Positions 23,771-39,229 of a stretch of 64,000 bases of DNA are shown here, in pieces. The notes beneath the pieces are model-generated. The model was not told where the DNA came from and made no database searches. It saw only the letters and a list, made by a program, of their open reading frames with translations. Position numbers and translations under genes: made by a program. Position 1 is the first letter of the stretch. Every line of letters starts with the position of its first letter. This stretch comes from Ananas comosus (taxonomy: Eukaryota > Streptophyta > Magnoliopsida > Poales > Bromeliaceae): NCBI RefSeq assembly GCF_001540865.1, contig NC_033633.1, forward strand, positions 11,258,917 to 11,322,916, given 5' to 3'.

Positions 23771-25181
23771 CGGCGACCCGGTGGCCGCGCTCCTCCGCAT
23801 CGTCACCACCTCCTCCTCCCCCGAATCCATGGAATCGTCGCTGGAGAGCTCCCGCATCCCGCTCTCCCCCGACCTGCTGGACTCCGTGCTCAAAAAGGTG
23901 CGCTTTTGCCACGCCAACCCCCTCAAAACCCTAGACTTCTTCCGCCTCGCGGCGAAGCAACGGGGCCTCTCCCCCACCCCCTTCTCCTACGACACCATGC
24001 TCTACGTCCTGGGCCGGAGCAGGCGCTTCGGCGAGTCCTGGGCCCTGTTGAAGGAGATGAAGCGCCAAGACCCCGCCTTGATCACCCCCCGCACCGTCAT
24101 GGTCGTCCTCGGCCGCGTCGCCAAGGTCTGCTCCGTTCGCCAAACCCTCGAGAGCTTCAGGAAGCTCCGCAAGCTCTGCGCCGAGCTCGACACCCCCTGC
24201 TTCAATGCCCTGCTCCGGACCCTCTCCCAGGAGAAGACCATGGGCGACGCCCGCAACGCGTACCACAGCTTGAAGCACGATTTCAAGCCCAATTTGAGCA
24301 CTTTCAACATCCTCTTGTCCGGGTGGAGGTCGGCGGAGGACGCCGAAGGGTTCTTCGCGGAGATGCGAGAGCTCGGGGTGCGGCCCGATCTCGTCTCCTA
24401 TAATTGCTTGGTCGATGTCTACTGCAAGAATCGCGACGTCGCCAAGGCCTACAAGGTGCTCGACGAAATGCGCGAGAGGGAAATGCGCCCCGACGTGATC
24501 ACCTACACTAGCTTGATCGGCGGGCTCGGGCTCGTCGGCCAGCCCGATAAGGCTCGCGACGTCCTGAGGGAGATGCGGGAGCTGGGTTGCTACCCCGACG
24601 TCGCGGCGTACAACGCCGCCATTCGGAACTACTGCATCGCGAAGCGGCTCGGGGACGCCTTCGCGCTGATGGAGGAGATGCGCGGGAGGGGGTTGGAGCC
24701 GAACGCGACGAGCTACAACTTGTTCTTCCGGTGCTTCTACTGGGCGAACGATTTGGTTAGCGCGCGGAGGGTGTACGAGAAGATGCGGGCGGAGGCGTGC
24801 TTGCCGAACACGCAGTCCTGCATGTTTCTCATCAGGCTGTGCCGGAGGCAGGAGAAGGTTGATCTGGCGCTCGAGCTCTGGAACGACATGGTCGAGAAGG
24901 GGTTCGGGTCGTTCACGCTGGTGTCGGACGTGCTGTTCGATCTGCTTTGCGACGCTGGGAAGTTGGAGGAGGCTGAAAGGTGCTTTCATCAGATGGTCGA
25001 GAAGGGGCAGAAGCCGAGCAATGTCTCGTTTAAGAGGATTAAGGTTCTTATGGAGCTCGCGAATCGGCACGAGTCGATTAGTAGGTTGTCGGAGAAGATG
25101 GCTCTCTTTGGACGATCAGTAGTAGGTGATGATTCGTGCGATGTAACATCGTCGTCGGATCCTGGAGTAATGGCCGTTTAG
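23667..25181 (+). CDS. P-class pentatricopeptide repeat protein, probably mitochondrial
   Basis: This intronless 504-residue protein would bind RNA in an organelle. Residues 1-45 are basic and low in acidic residues (PKRYFLPETLTLTLRRRF), as in a mitochondrial targeting peptide. From about 107 to 455 there are roughly nine or ten 35-residue PPR motifs, the clearest being LVSYNCLVDVYCKNRDVAKA, VITYTSLIGGLG, VAAYNAAIRNYC, ATSYNLFFRCFYWANDLVSA and SCMFLIRLCRRQEKVDLALE. There is no E or DYW domain, so it is P-class. Lack of introns and high GC are usual for plant PPR genes of monocot type. A second in-frame ATG at 23691 is possible. I cannot name the ortholog with confidence. Confidence 0.95.
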   Translation: MLPRCSPVMYPKRYFLPETLTLTLRRRFSPNPNPSGDPVAALLRIVTTSSSPESMESSLESSRIPLSPDLLDSVLKKVRFCHANPLKTLDFFRLAAKQRGLSPTPFSYDTMLYVLGRSRRFGESWALLKEMKRQDPALITPRTVMVVLGRVAKVCSVRQTLESFRKLRKLCAELDTPCFNALLRTLSQEKTMGDARNAYHSLKHDFKPNLSTFNILLSGWRSAEDAEGFFAEMRELGVRPDLVSYNCLVDVYCKNRDVAKAYKVLDEMREREMRPDVITYTSLIGGLGLVGQPDKARDVLREMRELGCYPDVAAYNAAIRNYCIAKRLGDAFALMEEMRGRGLEPNATSYNLFFRCFYWANDLVSARRVYEKMRAEACLPNTQSCMFLIRLCRRQEKVDLALELWNDMVEKGFGSFTLVSDVLFDLLCDAGKLEEAERCFHQMVEKGQKPSNVSFKRIKVLMELANRHESISRLSEKMALFGRSVVGDDSCDVTSSSDPGVMAV

Positions 25182-25616
25182 TACGCCTTATAATTTTGGA
25201 TCCTGATTATGCGAGCGTACGCGAAACATAAGCGATGTTTGGAGGTTGCCGCCTCAGTGTTTAGGCGCGAAGAACTGCGTTGAGATTTCTGCAGAGAAAA
25301 GCACCTCTTTGCTACTGCATCAGCTTTGTACCATATTCAGTGAACTAATAATTTACGGAGGAGGATTGATGATTCAGTGAACTAATAATTTACTGAGGAG
25401 GATTGATGCTCCTTGTTAGGATCTTGAATGAATGTACAGTATTGTAACTAAATTATTAGAGGATTTGATGCTGATCCTTTGTAGGTTGTATTAGTATTAC
25501 TTTTTTTGTTTTTTTGGTTTATTGTATAACCAAACTTAGGCTTTAGATGTTGTTCATACAACCAAACTATATTAATACATAGGAATATAACCAAACTATG
25601 TAGGAGTAGGATTAGT
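25182..25616. other. PPR 3'UTR and spacer
   Basis: It contains two close copies of gattcagtgaactaataatttac (near 25340 and 25372) and otherwise no gene. Confidence 0.4.
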
Positions 25617-26126
25617 GTACTATTAAGAGCATGGAGGTTTCTGTACTCTTAAGTCGTTTTCGATGCTGAACTTTTTAGATCGATGATAAGCTCCGTCAGA
25701 TTTAATATAACGCATTTTAAAATATCTAAAAAAATTAATTTATAATTATTTTGACATAATTTATTTATTGATTGAAAGGGTTTAAAATTAATAATTTTTA
25801 ATGATTGATGCGTGCCATTTATATATTTAACAATGTAAAAATATATAAATCAAATAAAATTTTAATAAAAAAAATTTTATACTATCTATAACAATATCAA
25901 TATTTTTGATCAAAAATTTTAATATTACATCATAATTTTTTTTGAAATTTTTATTTTTAACCGTCCATTTTTAGTATTTTCGCTCATTAGATAAATAATA
26001 TTAAAAAATCACAAAATTTGTTTTCTTTATTCTTCAAATATACTAAATCGAATCTAACAGAATTGATTGTCGATTCGAAAGTTTAATCATCAAAAGCGGC
26101 TATTAGGCCTCCGTACTTCTAACAGC
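25617..26126. mobile_element. MITE family M, copy 2
   Basis: Inverted ends are visible: gtactattaagagcatggagg on the left and the complement of cctccgtacttctaacagcac on the right. The interior shares the ttaagtcgttttcgatg and gcattttaaaa blocks with 10275-10675. It is about 510 bp and non-coding. Confidence 0.6.
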
Positions 26127-26389
26127 ACACAATTCCTATTCTACCGTATATGGTAAGATATAATTTCTGCGATTTTATAAGAAAACACAGAAGAAGAAAC
26201 ATGGTTGGTCAGGAAACATAACTTTTTCTTATTACAAATTGGTCGAATGCCGCTCATCCAACTATCCTCCACTTTTGTAATCCTATCCACTCTAAAAATG
26301 ATTCGGTAGAAAAGATATTGGCTTGTTGGTAGAAATTCAATATACATGTTGGATGCAGGGCATTCATATCATACGCCGCCTCTCTCCCT

Positions 26390-26570
26390 TACGGCCTTAC
26401 CTTGGCTCGTGTGTGTTCGGCTCAGTTCCGAGCTCAATTAGGCTTTAAACGAAACTTAGTTAGAACATAAATTTTGGCTCGATCTGATTGACTCAGCTAA
26501 AATAAATTTCAATTCAAGCTCAGCTTAGGCTTAATTTGGTATTGAGGCCTACCTGACACTATTATGGGCC
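26390..26570. repeat. gctcg-rich dispersed repeat fragment
   Basis: Words such as ggctcag, gagctcaatt and ttcaagctcagctt resemble the hAT-like repeat at 50075-50525 and the array at 62150-62880. It looks like a decayed member of that class. Confidence 0.35.
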
Positions 26571-26572
26571 GT

Positions 26573-27127
26573 TTGGTTAGATATAATTATAAAAATAGTG
26601 TAGTTGGAAATGCTACAGTCATAACTACACCTAGTCTGTTTGATTTTATGCAGTCACAACTACTACAGTTACATTTCTTCTGTTTGGTAGTCTGCAGTTG
26701 AAATTTGTATTTGTAAAATCTATCAATTTTTAGATAGATATGTGAGAATACCTCTTCTGCGCATAACGTAATCATGTTTTAATTATTAATTAAGACTTTT
26801 ATATCTATATATAATTTATATATTATAAAATTATTTATGAATTTAATAAATTTTAAATGTAAATATATTATAAATTTGGTCAAAATAAAAATTAAAATAT
26901 TATTAAACTAGCAGACTGGAAAAAAAAAATGTATGAAAAAAAAATCACACTTTGTTTATATTTTTAAAGGATAAGCCGACTCTGGCTCAATTGCTGCAGT
27001 TGAGCCTTCTCGTGCAGATACAACTGCAGCAGTTGGATCCAACTACACCAAACCAAACAAAAGATTAATAGATGCTTGCATTTCCAACTGCAATGCAGTT
27101 GAAAATACATGCAACCAAACAGCCCCT
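26573..27127. mobile_element. MITE with GGGC(C/T)GTTTGGTT ends
   Basis: The left end GGGCCGTTTGGTTAG is matched by the right end CAACCAAACAGCCCC. Subterminal motifs around ctgcagttg repeat in inverted order. TTA-like bases flank both sides. It is about 550 bp with no coding capacity, possibly PIF/Harbinger or hAT. Confidence 0.65.
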
Positions 27128-27660
27128 TAGATAAAATAGAGTAAGGGTAAAAGCATAAAAGGATATGCTTCTACGTTCTCTGATGATACCGTAGAAAATA
27201 TTCATAACCGACTCCTCGCGATATACGAAACGCAATATTACTTACGAAAGCAGAAAAAATATTTTTTTTTCGTACTTTTTCACCGCACGTAACACAATCT
27301 CTGCGCAAATCCAAACGAAGCCTTAGTTCCACCCCTACTCCTCTTACCCTAAGTAATAATGCAGATCTATTTGAGGCGGCTACGGTGCGACGCTTTCGCA
27401 TATTGAGCACATAATAGCCATCTAATTAGCACCGAAACCATTAAGCAATCACAGACATTGCCCATATGATGATTAAACAACTAAGTTGGTGTTTGCATGC
27501 AAGTCCTTGGAAAACCTTATACGGGCTCTACCCAAAACTGACGAAAGTAATAATACGAGAGAAATGAGATGAATAAAAATAGGAGCTTAGAATTGAAATA
27601 GTATTTGATGTAAACAGAGAACATCCAAATAAGAAAACAAATTCGAGATTGTTAAGTCTT
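27128..27660. other. Spacer downstream of ARF gene
   Basis: No gene recognised. The part nearest 27660 may be ARF 3'UTR or its downstream flank. Confidence 0.35.
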
Positions 27661-27820
27661 TTGGGACTAGATAGCGATAAATTCATCGGTCTGTAAAAGG
27701 TAACTAACTGTTGGGGGAAGAGCTCTCTCGAAGACTAAAACATAATATATTTGATTAGGAAAGCGCACCGGAATTTCCTGCTCGGCTCCGAGAAGATGTA
27801 ACAACAACACCAGCAAACTT

Positions 27821-30563
<2,743 letters not shown>

Positions 30564-30762
30564 TCACCAATATGGACTCTAAATGAAACAGATTAAATAG
30601 GCATAAAAAACTAAAACAGCAGGCTCTCCTGAACAAAGGAAAAAGTTACATCCTTATGGATCAACTTGTGGACCAATAATGATGTCAAAAACCTAACTTA
30701 TATATATGTTGCCAATGTCAAACATGCTTATATTCCGCATTACATAGACAGTCAACACAAAT

Positions 30763-30769
30763 ATATACA

Positions 30770-30805
<36 letters not shown>

Positions 30806-30833
30806 CATACATACATACATACATATATATATA

Positions 30834-30869
<36 letters not shown>

Positions 30870-30874
30870 TATAT

Positions 30875-30907
<33 letters not shown>

Positions 30908-30911
30908 TATA
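30763..30911. repeat. Compound (TACA)n/(TA)n microsatellite
   Basis: About 150 bases of alternating (ATAC)n and (AT)n blocks lie in the ARF 5'UTR intron. It abuts the MITE at 30912. Confidence 0.95.
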
Positions 30912-31133
30912 GTAGGGCTAGAATACTTGTAAAAGTATCATGGGGGTGATACTTGTGTGTTTTTAGTCCTTGGATGGAGAGATGTGAGGTTGAGATGATG
31001 ATGGTAGGTGGTGATAGGTGGTGGTAGGTGGAATAGTGTTTAATCTAAGGACTATTAATAATCAAAAAGTAGATCCAATGACTTAAAACCTAATAGCACC
31101 ATAATGATGATACTTGTAAAAGTATAATAGCTC

Positions 31134-31140
<7 letters not shown>
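30912..31140. mobile_element. Microsatellite-flanked MITE, copy 1
   Basis: The left end (tagggctagaatacttgtaaaagtatcat, from about 30913) is inverted at the right end (atgatacttgtaaaagtataatagctc). It lies between a TA tract and a (TC)n(TA)n tract (31138-31176). Confidence 0.65.
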
Positions 31141-31174
<34 letters not shown>

Positions 31175-31176
31175 GA

Positions 31177-31271
31177 GTAGGGCTAGAATACTTGTAAAAG
31201 TATCATCGGGGTGATACTTGTGTGTTTTTAGCCGTTGGATGGAGAGATGTGAGGTTGAGATGATGGTGGTA
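31177..31271. mobile_element. Microsatellite-flanked MITE, copy 2, truncated at an N
   Basis: It repeats the first 95 or so bases of 30912-31140 almost exactly, then breaks at the N at 31272, after which unrelated family-M sequence follows. This is either a tandem insertion or an assembly join. Confidence 0.6.
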
Positions 31272-31272
31272 N

Positions 31273-31535
31273 CTAAATTTATTCGAATTTTGATAGAAAA
31301 TACTTTAAATTATCTAGATCGGGGCCAGCATCTTTGATCTTGAATTCAAAAATGCTATCCTCAAAATTTAAAAATTGTTCAATTTTCACCATTCTTTTTT
31401 GGCATGATTTACTTACTAAGTAAACGATATTGAAAAAAAATTAAAATATTATTTCTAAGAACTCCATATACCCTAGATCATATTTAACTGTGAATCATTG
31501 ATTTGAACACTCTAAGATCGAAAATGTGACTACTA
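31273..31535. mobile_element. MITE family M, copy 3 (partial)
   Basis: It shares the ttgatcttgaattc, tttggcatgatttactta-type and ccctagatcatatttaac blocks with the copies at 10275 and 56735. The left part is cut at the N (31272). Confidence 0.5.
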
Positions 31536-32189
31536 TATATAATGAATAAATCTAAATCCTCCTAACCTCAGGCACCAATAGGTGCTCGAATTCGCTTTCG
31601 GTCAAATGCCCACTCCTTGATCGAAAGGTTAGGTATTTGATCCAAAGGATCTACCAAAGGGTGGAAAGTAATAGACATACTATCTCGATCCAAATCTCAA
31701 ACATATCCTTCAAAATTTTGAACCCTTTTGAGGTTCCAAACAATCAGATAACATGATTTGCAATCATCTGCAGGTAAATAACCTAGATCCATAGCAAATA
31801 CAATTTATGTTCCAAAATGAACCAACAGTAAATCACCTGACATCCTAGATCAATCAAAATGATCAAAACGCCCACATAACTTATACGAAATGGAGAATAA
31901 AATGAGCAAATCAAACAGATCAAGCCCTGATCCCACCCCCAAATCATCTCCCCATGTACAAAAACCTAAATCACCGCACCAAAACGAAACCGATCACATC
32001 ACAACTCCTCGGATCTACAACAATATCGAATAAATCAGCAACAATTACCCAAAATTACCCCAAAATCACCAAATCCAACCGTTTCACCCCAAATCAAACC
32101 AGATCCACGAAAACCTAAACGGTAGATCCAAATCCAAAGCAAAGAGGAAACGAATCGTAGAGAGAAAGAGAGAGAGGAGAGACGCTTAC

Positions 32190-32282
32190 CGCGAGAGAGA
32201 GAGAGAGAGAGAGAGAGAGGAGCTCCACCACCAGATCTTTTAGAAAGAGAGAGAGAGAGGGGGAGGGGTCGTGTATTTATCG
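32190..32282 (-). promoter_or_regulatory. ARF1: ARF core promoter and leader exon
   Basis: On the minus strand an ATAAATA TATA-like box (32280-32274) is followed about 30 bases later by a (CT)n leader ending at the donor at 32189. GA/CT tracts surround the presumed start. Confidence 0.5.
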
Positions 32283-33990
32283 GAAACGGAGAGTAACGGC
32301 GCTTCGGGTCGCCGTTAGTGAGAAACGGAGATCCCGTGGTGACGCCGTTAAGCTTCGCCGTTAAGTTCGAGGTGGAGTCGCGTAGCGCCGGCCGGGTTGA
32401 ACGAGTGGCAAATTCGGTCAACGGAAGGTCGGTGTATGGCAAGTTGTAAAATAAAAATTCGCTGAACCGGGTTCATCCGTACGTTATGTGCACCGAACGC
32501 TCTCATCCACCGTTATTATCTCATACTTCAATCTCGACCGTCCAACTCCAACAACTGGGCCTTCGACGGGTGAAAAAAATGTGGCTTTTTTTTGAAATTG
32601 GATGCTCACTTCATTTTGTTATTTTTATTTTTACTTTTCCATTGATATTTACCTAAATAAATTGATGATTCTATTAAGTTCTAATAATTTTAACTATTTG
32701 AGACAAATTATATTTTTTTTTAAAAAAAATACAGCTAAAAACTAATAAAATTATTAAATTTACCAGATTAATTGCTCACTGGTTATGCTATTATTAAAGT
32801 TTAAACCATCTTAAAAGTTTCTCCTGGATAAGTAGATTCAATGCTTTAATCTCTAAATGTATAGTGTTAAACACTAATTAAATTTAGTCATTAAACTAAG
32901 GCCCTCAATAAAAGAATAATAACACTAAACACATATTACTATTACTGACCGTTCCTAACGCAAGTGACAAAGAATTCGGTGATTGATACTCGAGTTCTCA
33001 AGTTCGAATTCTAATTAATTCACATTTTTAGCTAAATTTATTTCTCAAAAATAAACGAACTTTGTATTATACCAGTCGCTGCGATTTTACCTTTTAAAAA
33101 AAAGTGATAAATAATGCATACAACTTACATACACGAGAAAACGATAACTGATTCACTGCTCTTCTTCCGTTATGTATAGTTTTTATTTTATAATCTTTTA
33201 TAAGAAAATAAAATTATATAGGCTTTGAAATGAGTGCGTGCACAACTAGCATGCACATGTAGTAGTTGGAATCATGTTTGTGTTTTGCAAATCATGTTGA
33301 TGTTCCTTTCATAAGCATAAACAAATGAGAAGTCAAAAGACATGACATGTTACTATGTTTGAGAAAAATAATAATAATAATAATAATAATAATAAACACA
33401 AATGCAAAGCAACACAAAATTTTGTGGAAAGGGTTAGTTACAAACATAGTTCATCAACTTTGATCCAGATTTTGATGGTATGTTTAAAACTTTTAATTGT
33501 GACAAATTAGTTTCTAATGTTTACCTTCAATTTTAATTTCATTCTTACAGTTTTCATGACCCTGAAATTTGACTCAGATTTCAATTTCATCCCTAAGCAA
33601 AACATCTGATTAACTTTCATAAAAAGCATTGATCAGAAAAGCACTTAAGTGTTACGCAAAACAAACTACGAAAAGTAAAATTTTAAATTAAATTATGCGA
33701 AAGAAATTCGAAAGAAGCTAAAAGAGTAAGGAAATGCATCTCCAAGCAACAACTGTTAAAAAACACAGCAAAAAGAAATGGAGAGAAGAGAGGGTCACAG
33801 TTAAAGGAAGAGAGAGATTTAAAGAGGTAAAAATGAATCATCAAAAAAGAGAAAGCCTTGAAGATTTCACATTAGATAAACTTATACACCGCCGCGGCCC
33901 GAGCGCGAGTTCTGTCACAAGTTATAAATATCGCAGGAAAGAGGCGAAAAATCTGAACAGCAGGCAGAGAAATTACCTATAAATACAATC
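32283..33990. other. Spacer between ARF and NPG genes
   Basis: It contains a (TAA)n microsatellite (about 33368-33395) and a dispersed-repeat fragment (33430-33640) sharing ttacaaac and tttgactc-gatttcaat blocks with 52530-52685. An 82-codon plus frame at 33734 is Lys-rich and not supported as a gene. Confidence 0.4.
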
Positions 33991-34113
33991 TACATCCGAA
34001 ATCCAATTCAGTGATCTATATACCTGAAAATGTAGGGGGGGCAAAGAGAAAACTCAGACAAAACCTTCAGTTTCGGGCACGGGGGGCAGGGGCGGGGGCA
34101 GGACGGGCTGGGA

Positions 34114-37100
34114 TCATGAGATTGAGCTGAAGCTCTCGATGGGATCCGACTCTTCCAGCATCGACGCGGCTTGGAAGCAGTCCGCGGCATCGGCCACCCT
34201 CCCGTCGTCTCGATGGACCATTCCCAAGTAGTACCAGGCCATCCGATTTGTCGGCTCGAGCCTTAGGGCGTCGGAGAGGAAGCTCCGAGCCACGGGCAAG
34301 GATTTCGGTCCCTGTTTTAGCAGAAATGAGCCGATCGATACCTTGCATTGGACGTGGTCGAGCTCGATGGAGTGCGCGTTGGTGTAAGCTGCCAGTGCGT
34401 CACGGGCCTGATCGCGGGCTTCGTGCATCGAACCTGGTTTTTTTTTTTTTCCCCAAAAGCATATGGAACAATCATAATTAGCAAATTAATATAACTGGGT
34501 GAAGAGAGCTGCTATTTAATGTAAAACTTGACCTTAGAGTTGGCATTTTGAGTATCAAATGCATTGAATTGATCAGCTTTCTAATTGATTATTGTTGAAA
34601 CTTTAAAGGGTTCTAAATTCACATCGGCATAAAACATAAATAATTGCTTGTCATATTGATAACGGCAATCTTAAGTGATAACGGGAACTATTTAGAACCA
34701 GTTTTGCTCTTTTTCCGATAATATTCCGTCTCAAAAACTCAAATCTCTTGAAGGTTTTCATGAAACCAAAGGAAAAAAGTGATAAAATTAATTCATAAGT
34801 ATTTTGAGAACTTTTCTTAACTATATGTTTAGAGAAAAACCAATTTATGAACAGATGTCCTTGTTCCTTACCTTCAGTGTGCAGTATAGCAGCGGAATAG
34901 GGCTTCAGTGCGCGAGCCTTCTCCAAGCATATCTCAGCATCTTTCCAATGTGAAAGACTTGAATATAGGTTAGCGAGACCGTGCCACACTTCAAACTCGC
35001 TCACCTTATTGTCCTCAACCTAAAAAAGATACCAGAGAAGTAAAATCAGCATAAGAAAGATTACATCTGCATATTGGCATATGAGCAACAAATGATCTTC
35101 GTTTCAGCCTTACTGCGCTCTCTTTGAAAATTTAAAAATCAAAAATTAGGTTCAAAAGTAATACGTAAAAAGTTAGAACAATAGAGAATAACTTTAGAAG
35201 GTGGAGGTTTAAAAATGAGTAAAGCAAATATATGGAATACACAATTAGTAACATTAGGTGAGAGGATAAGAGTTTAATTAAGATTAATGAGAAAAGACAA
35301 ATCTAAATGTAAGAATTTTTCCTATCTCAGGTGTATTGCTCGAAACGGCAGAGATGTTGAGGGAGATATATGTTAAATGATTAACGCCGGATGTATGAAG
35401 TAGAAGAGTTCAGGCGGAGACATTCAAAAGAAGCCAATATGCATGCTATGGTACCTTTCGGCTATTTAGAAATAGTGCATCCCACAAGAGGAAGATCACA
35501 ATTGAAATGAGAATGTTAAGATGTTAGAAATGAAGATAACAGCTCTTAAAGTGACAATATCCCCAAATGGAAGCAAAATAACCAGCAACCGTTTGAGATT
35601 ATATAGACATATACAATGAAGAGATGCAAAAGCACTAATAAATGAGAAGATCCAATTGGATTGTGGAAGAGTAGACAAAGGCCTAAAGGAGTAGGAATAA
35701 TTTATTCATTACGAATTTAAAAGGGATTGTTCAGGCTAGGAGCAAGTGACATAGAAACAAACAAAAGATTCAAAGATTCATACAGAAATCTGACTTTAAT
35801 GCATCTTTAAGGATTCATGTGGTTAAGTTTCACAATAAGAAATATATTAACCTTCAGAAAAAGGCCGCAAAAAACAATATTCTAGCCAAATAAATGGCAG
35901 ATAATTTTATTATAAGCACAATACTAGATGAGAGAGCAGCTAAAAGTGTATTAGATGTCAAAAATAGATTTTGTGAGCAAGCAATCCAAACCTCAGCACT
36001 GCTTTTGAAAGATCCAGAAGACTTTCTTTGGGCCTGAACAAGAGCAAGGAGGAATCGATATGCTTCGACTGCATCCATAGGCGAGGACTGAGCCACTTTC
36101 AATTTAGCCTTAATTCTAAGGAGCGGCCCTTGCGCCCACTTTGCGGTCTCATCTAGTGCAGCATCAGTAACAACTTCTGCTTCTGAATATCTTTGCTGAG
36201 CCGATAGAACCAAAGCCAGCAACCTCCAGCCTTTTAAAACCGATCCACCCGTTGCTTCAATACATTCCTTGGCACAATTTAGAGCAGCATTTGTGTTTCT
36301 CTGCTCAGCATATTCAAGCCCCAAATCAAAAATCAAATCTGGGTTTTCACGATCGAGATTCATTGCCTCATCTAATGACTTCAGAGCTTCAGCTTGCAAG
36401 CGAGACCTTTCATGGTCAGAGGAAGCACGTTTTGACTTTTTCCCCAAGCAATTTCCTAAGAAGCGGAGGCCTACACTCTTCAGATGCTCATCTGCCGCTT
36501 CGGCTTTTGCAATAGCTCTTTGTGCATATTCTACTCCCTCAGAAGCTAAAACGCAATCCTGACTACAAATCTTAGCAGCCAGCAATAATGCCATTACATC
36601 ATCTGGGCTTTCGTGTCTGTTTAAACACTTCCTCAATAAATTCAAAGCAGTTTCATTTTGATTTGCTCCGCTATAGCAAAGAGCTAGAGTATACCATCTC
36701 TCAGTGCGAGGATATGTTCCAGGAAGTACTTCTTCAAAGTGCTTTGCCAAAACAAAAGTTTGGCCACATATAGATAGTGCAAAAGTCAAATGCTCCATCA
36801 TCGACGAATCCCATTGGATCTTCCCAAGGTACCATTTTCTTAACAATATCATTAGGAGTAAGATAGCCTCCTCCAAATTGTTCTTTGGAATAAATGAACC
36901 CTCGACTTGAGAAGCCAAACTGGGCGGCCTAGCCTCTACACCGCCATATAGCAAAAACACAGCAAACCTTTTCTGAATCCTCGCACAGCATTCATCGTCG
37001 AGATTCCATTGACTGAGAAGAGCGCGCCTGTAAGAAGCTAGAGCTTCCTGATAAAGCCCGGCCTGTTTCCATAGCTCTGGAAGGAGCTCTACAGCCTTAC

Positions 37101-39229
37101 TAACAGTTTCCTGTAATTTCTGCTCAACCATCACATCAGGTATGCCATGTTGGAATATCTTTTCCACAGCATCGAGAACACTTTTACATTCTTGGGCGGC
37201 TTCTGCATAATTTAGTAATCTTCTCCGTTTAATAAAGTCTATCCTCTAAACAAAAGACAATGTAAGAGGACACAAAAAAAGCCTTTTTTTATACATATCC
37301 CTCTAAAATCTGAATTTTAGTATATCCTCTCGGACGTGCAACTTTTTACAAAAAATATCCTTCTCATACGTTGGGGAAGTCAGCTGATTTAGTAGGAAAT
37401 TATGTTTGTGAAGGGAACAACTCAAAATTAAGTTTTTACAGGGATATATATGTAAACAAAAGATTTCCAGGGGGCACATATGTAAATCCTTCAAAGATAA
37501 TACATACCGTTGGCTTTGCCAAGCTTTTGAAGGGACATGGACTTCAGGTAAATGGCTTCAAGAACAAGGCTAGCAGCATGCTGAGACACCGAATGCAATG
37601 AATCTGAACCTGAATGTGAGCGGCTCCGCCTAGAGGAAGGCTTTTCAGAAAGAGAAGGTTGCAAACGCTGAATGGCAGCTTGAAGATCAATTCCATCAAA
37701 CACTCGAAGAGCAGCTTCTACATTGCCTCTCTGATATTCCAGCCTTCCAAGAAGTGCTCTTGCTTCCTTCAAATGTTCGAAGAAACAACATGAGGAAAAT
37801 TGAGTAGGTCGCATATAAATTCACAACGAAGATAAAAGATAATCATATACAGTGGCCCCATACTTTTCAATCATACAAGAGTATAATTTGTGACTAGTAA
37901 CCAATGCATTTGTTAGCGCAAGCATGAGCATTGAAAGCAACTAAAATAGAGAAAACAAATAGCGCACGACCTGTCCTCAAAACAAACTCGCCTGAAATAG
38001 ACTGGAATGGAAACCCAAAACATACTAAAACGACCCAAAAACTACACCACCTATCTCGAGAACAGCTTCCAACCCACCCCTCATTATCAAGAAAATGAGG
38101 AAAAGAGAGAGACGACAAGGAACAAATTTGGAGGAGAAATGGCCGGCCCTTTACAATCAAATATTGCATATAATGATATAAATAGTCCAATGAGCGTTTG
38201 ACGAAAGGTTTAACAAGCCATTTGGCTTGGTTCGAAGTTTACACACTAACACAAAAAGAAAAATCATATATTTTCAAAGTAGTAATTGTTCCCTTCACAT
38301 AACCTTCTAAATTAAATTTATTTTTCCTTACCTGCTAACGAGAAAATATATAAACACGCGCCAGCACATGTAGAAGAAGTTCACCCACAAATTACCCAAT
38401 GACTAAACTGTGTCTTATTGAGAACTCTCCATGACAAACCATCAAAATAACATTTGATATAGGCAACCAATGTCAATTACCACAATCAAGCTTCTAATTA
38501 TTCATGAATGAAGTTTTTTTCGGTTTTTTCCTTCCCAATACATACTCATATAGACATCTCTCACTACAAGAACACATTTTTACCCTTGTTTTCCAAATCC
38601 AAATTAACAGCATTTAAAATCATGCAATTACCAAAGAGCACTAGATACAACACTATTACTTGAATCAAAGAGAAGATTCCCTTTAGATTACATTTGCTGC
38701 ATAGCTTAAAAAAAAACCATTTTTGTTGAGCTACAAACTATCATAAGCAAGATCAAAATGCCATTTTCCACAACAAAACAATCCCCATTTCTCCAGGTAA
38801 CAAAAAAACAAAAACAAAAAACACAACAAGAAGAACGTCATCAAACACAACACCATCAAATGCTTCACACTTTTTCTGAGAGAAAAACAAAAAAAAAAAA
38901 AAAAAAAAACTAACAAACACTAGAATCAATCACATTGCTATAATTCCCATCACTAGTAGGAACAACAATCCACAACAAAAATAGCATCATCATCATCATC
39001 ATCATCGGCCCCAACAGAGAGAGAGAGAGAGAGAGAGGGAGACCTCGTAGTTGAGGGAGAGGCCCTCGCGGAGAGAGGACTCGGCCTCCTGGATGTTGCC
39101 CTCGTCGAGCTTCGCCTCCACCTCGGAGGTCTTCATGGAGAGGCCATTCACCGACACCACATCCTCCTCCTCCCCCGCAACTCCCCCACCCCCACCACCT
39201 CCGCCATCTCCGCCGCCCTCAAACCCCAT
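34114..39229 (-). CDS. NPG1: NO POLLEN GERMINATION-type TPR, calmodulin-binding protein
   Basis: NPG proteins are plant TPR proteins that bind calmodulin and, in Arabidopsis, act in pollen germination and in plasma-membrane PI4-kinase complexes. Exons in transcript order are 39044-39229, 37508-37766, 35992-37202, 34872-35019 and 34114-34433; frame closes to 707 residues (Arabidopsis NPG1 about 704). Conserved segments include VEAKLDEGNIQEAESSLREG, EARALLGRLEYQRGN, VSQHAASLVLEAIYLKS, ECKSVLDAVEKIF, ELLPELWKQAG, RALLSQWNLDDECCARIQK, NLEEAILLLMILL, GWRLLALVLSAQQRYSEAEV, EFEVWHGLANLYSSLSHW and the C-terminal DCFQAASMLEESDPIESF. The N-terminus is Gly-rich; I used ATG 39229 because the upstream codons have no ATG. 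Similarity looks closer to NPG1 than to NPGR1/2, but the paralog call is an inference. Confidence 0.93.
37284..37488. mobile_element. Probable MITE in NPG intron
   Basis: The ends are imperfectly inverted: tttatacatatccctctaaaa on the left and, on the right, ggggcacatatgtaaa preceded by acagggatatatatgtaaac. It is about 200 bp and non-coding. Confidence 0.45.
37767..39043 (-). other. NPG1: NPG intron 1 (no genes)
   Basis: This 1.28 kb intron is A-rich on the plus strand with a long A-run near 38887 and (ATC)n at 38988-39006. No nested gene is recognised. Confidence 0.6.

Noticed and set aside
23931..25070. 379-codon minus frame opposite the PPR gene
   Set aside because: High-GC antisense shadow; the plus strand has clear PPR motifs.
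30666..30932. Frames of repeated Tyr-Ile/His-Thr residues
   Set aside because: Translation of the TACA/TA microsatellite, not a gene.
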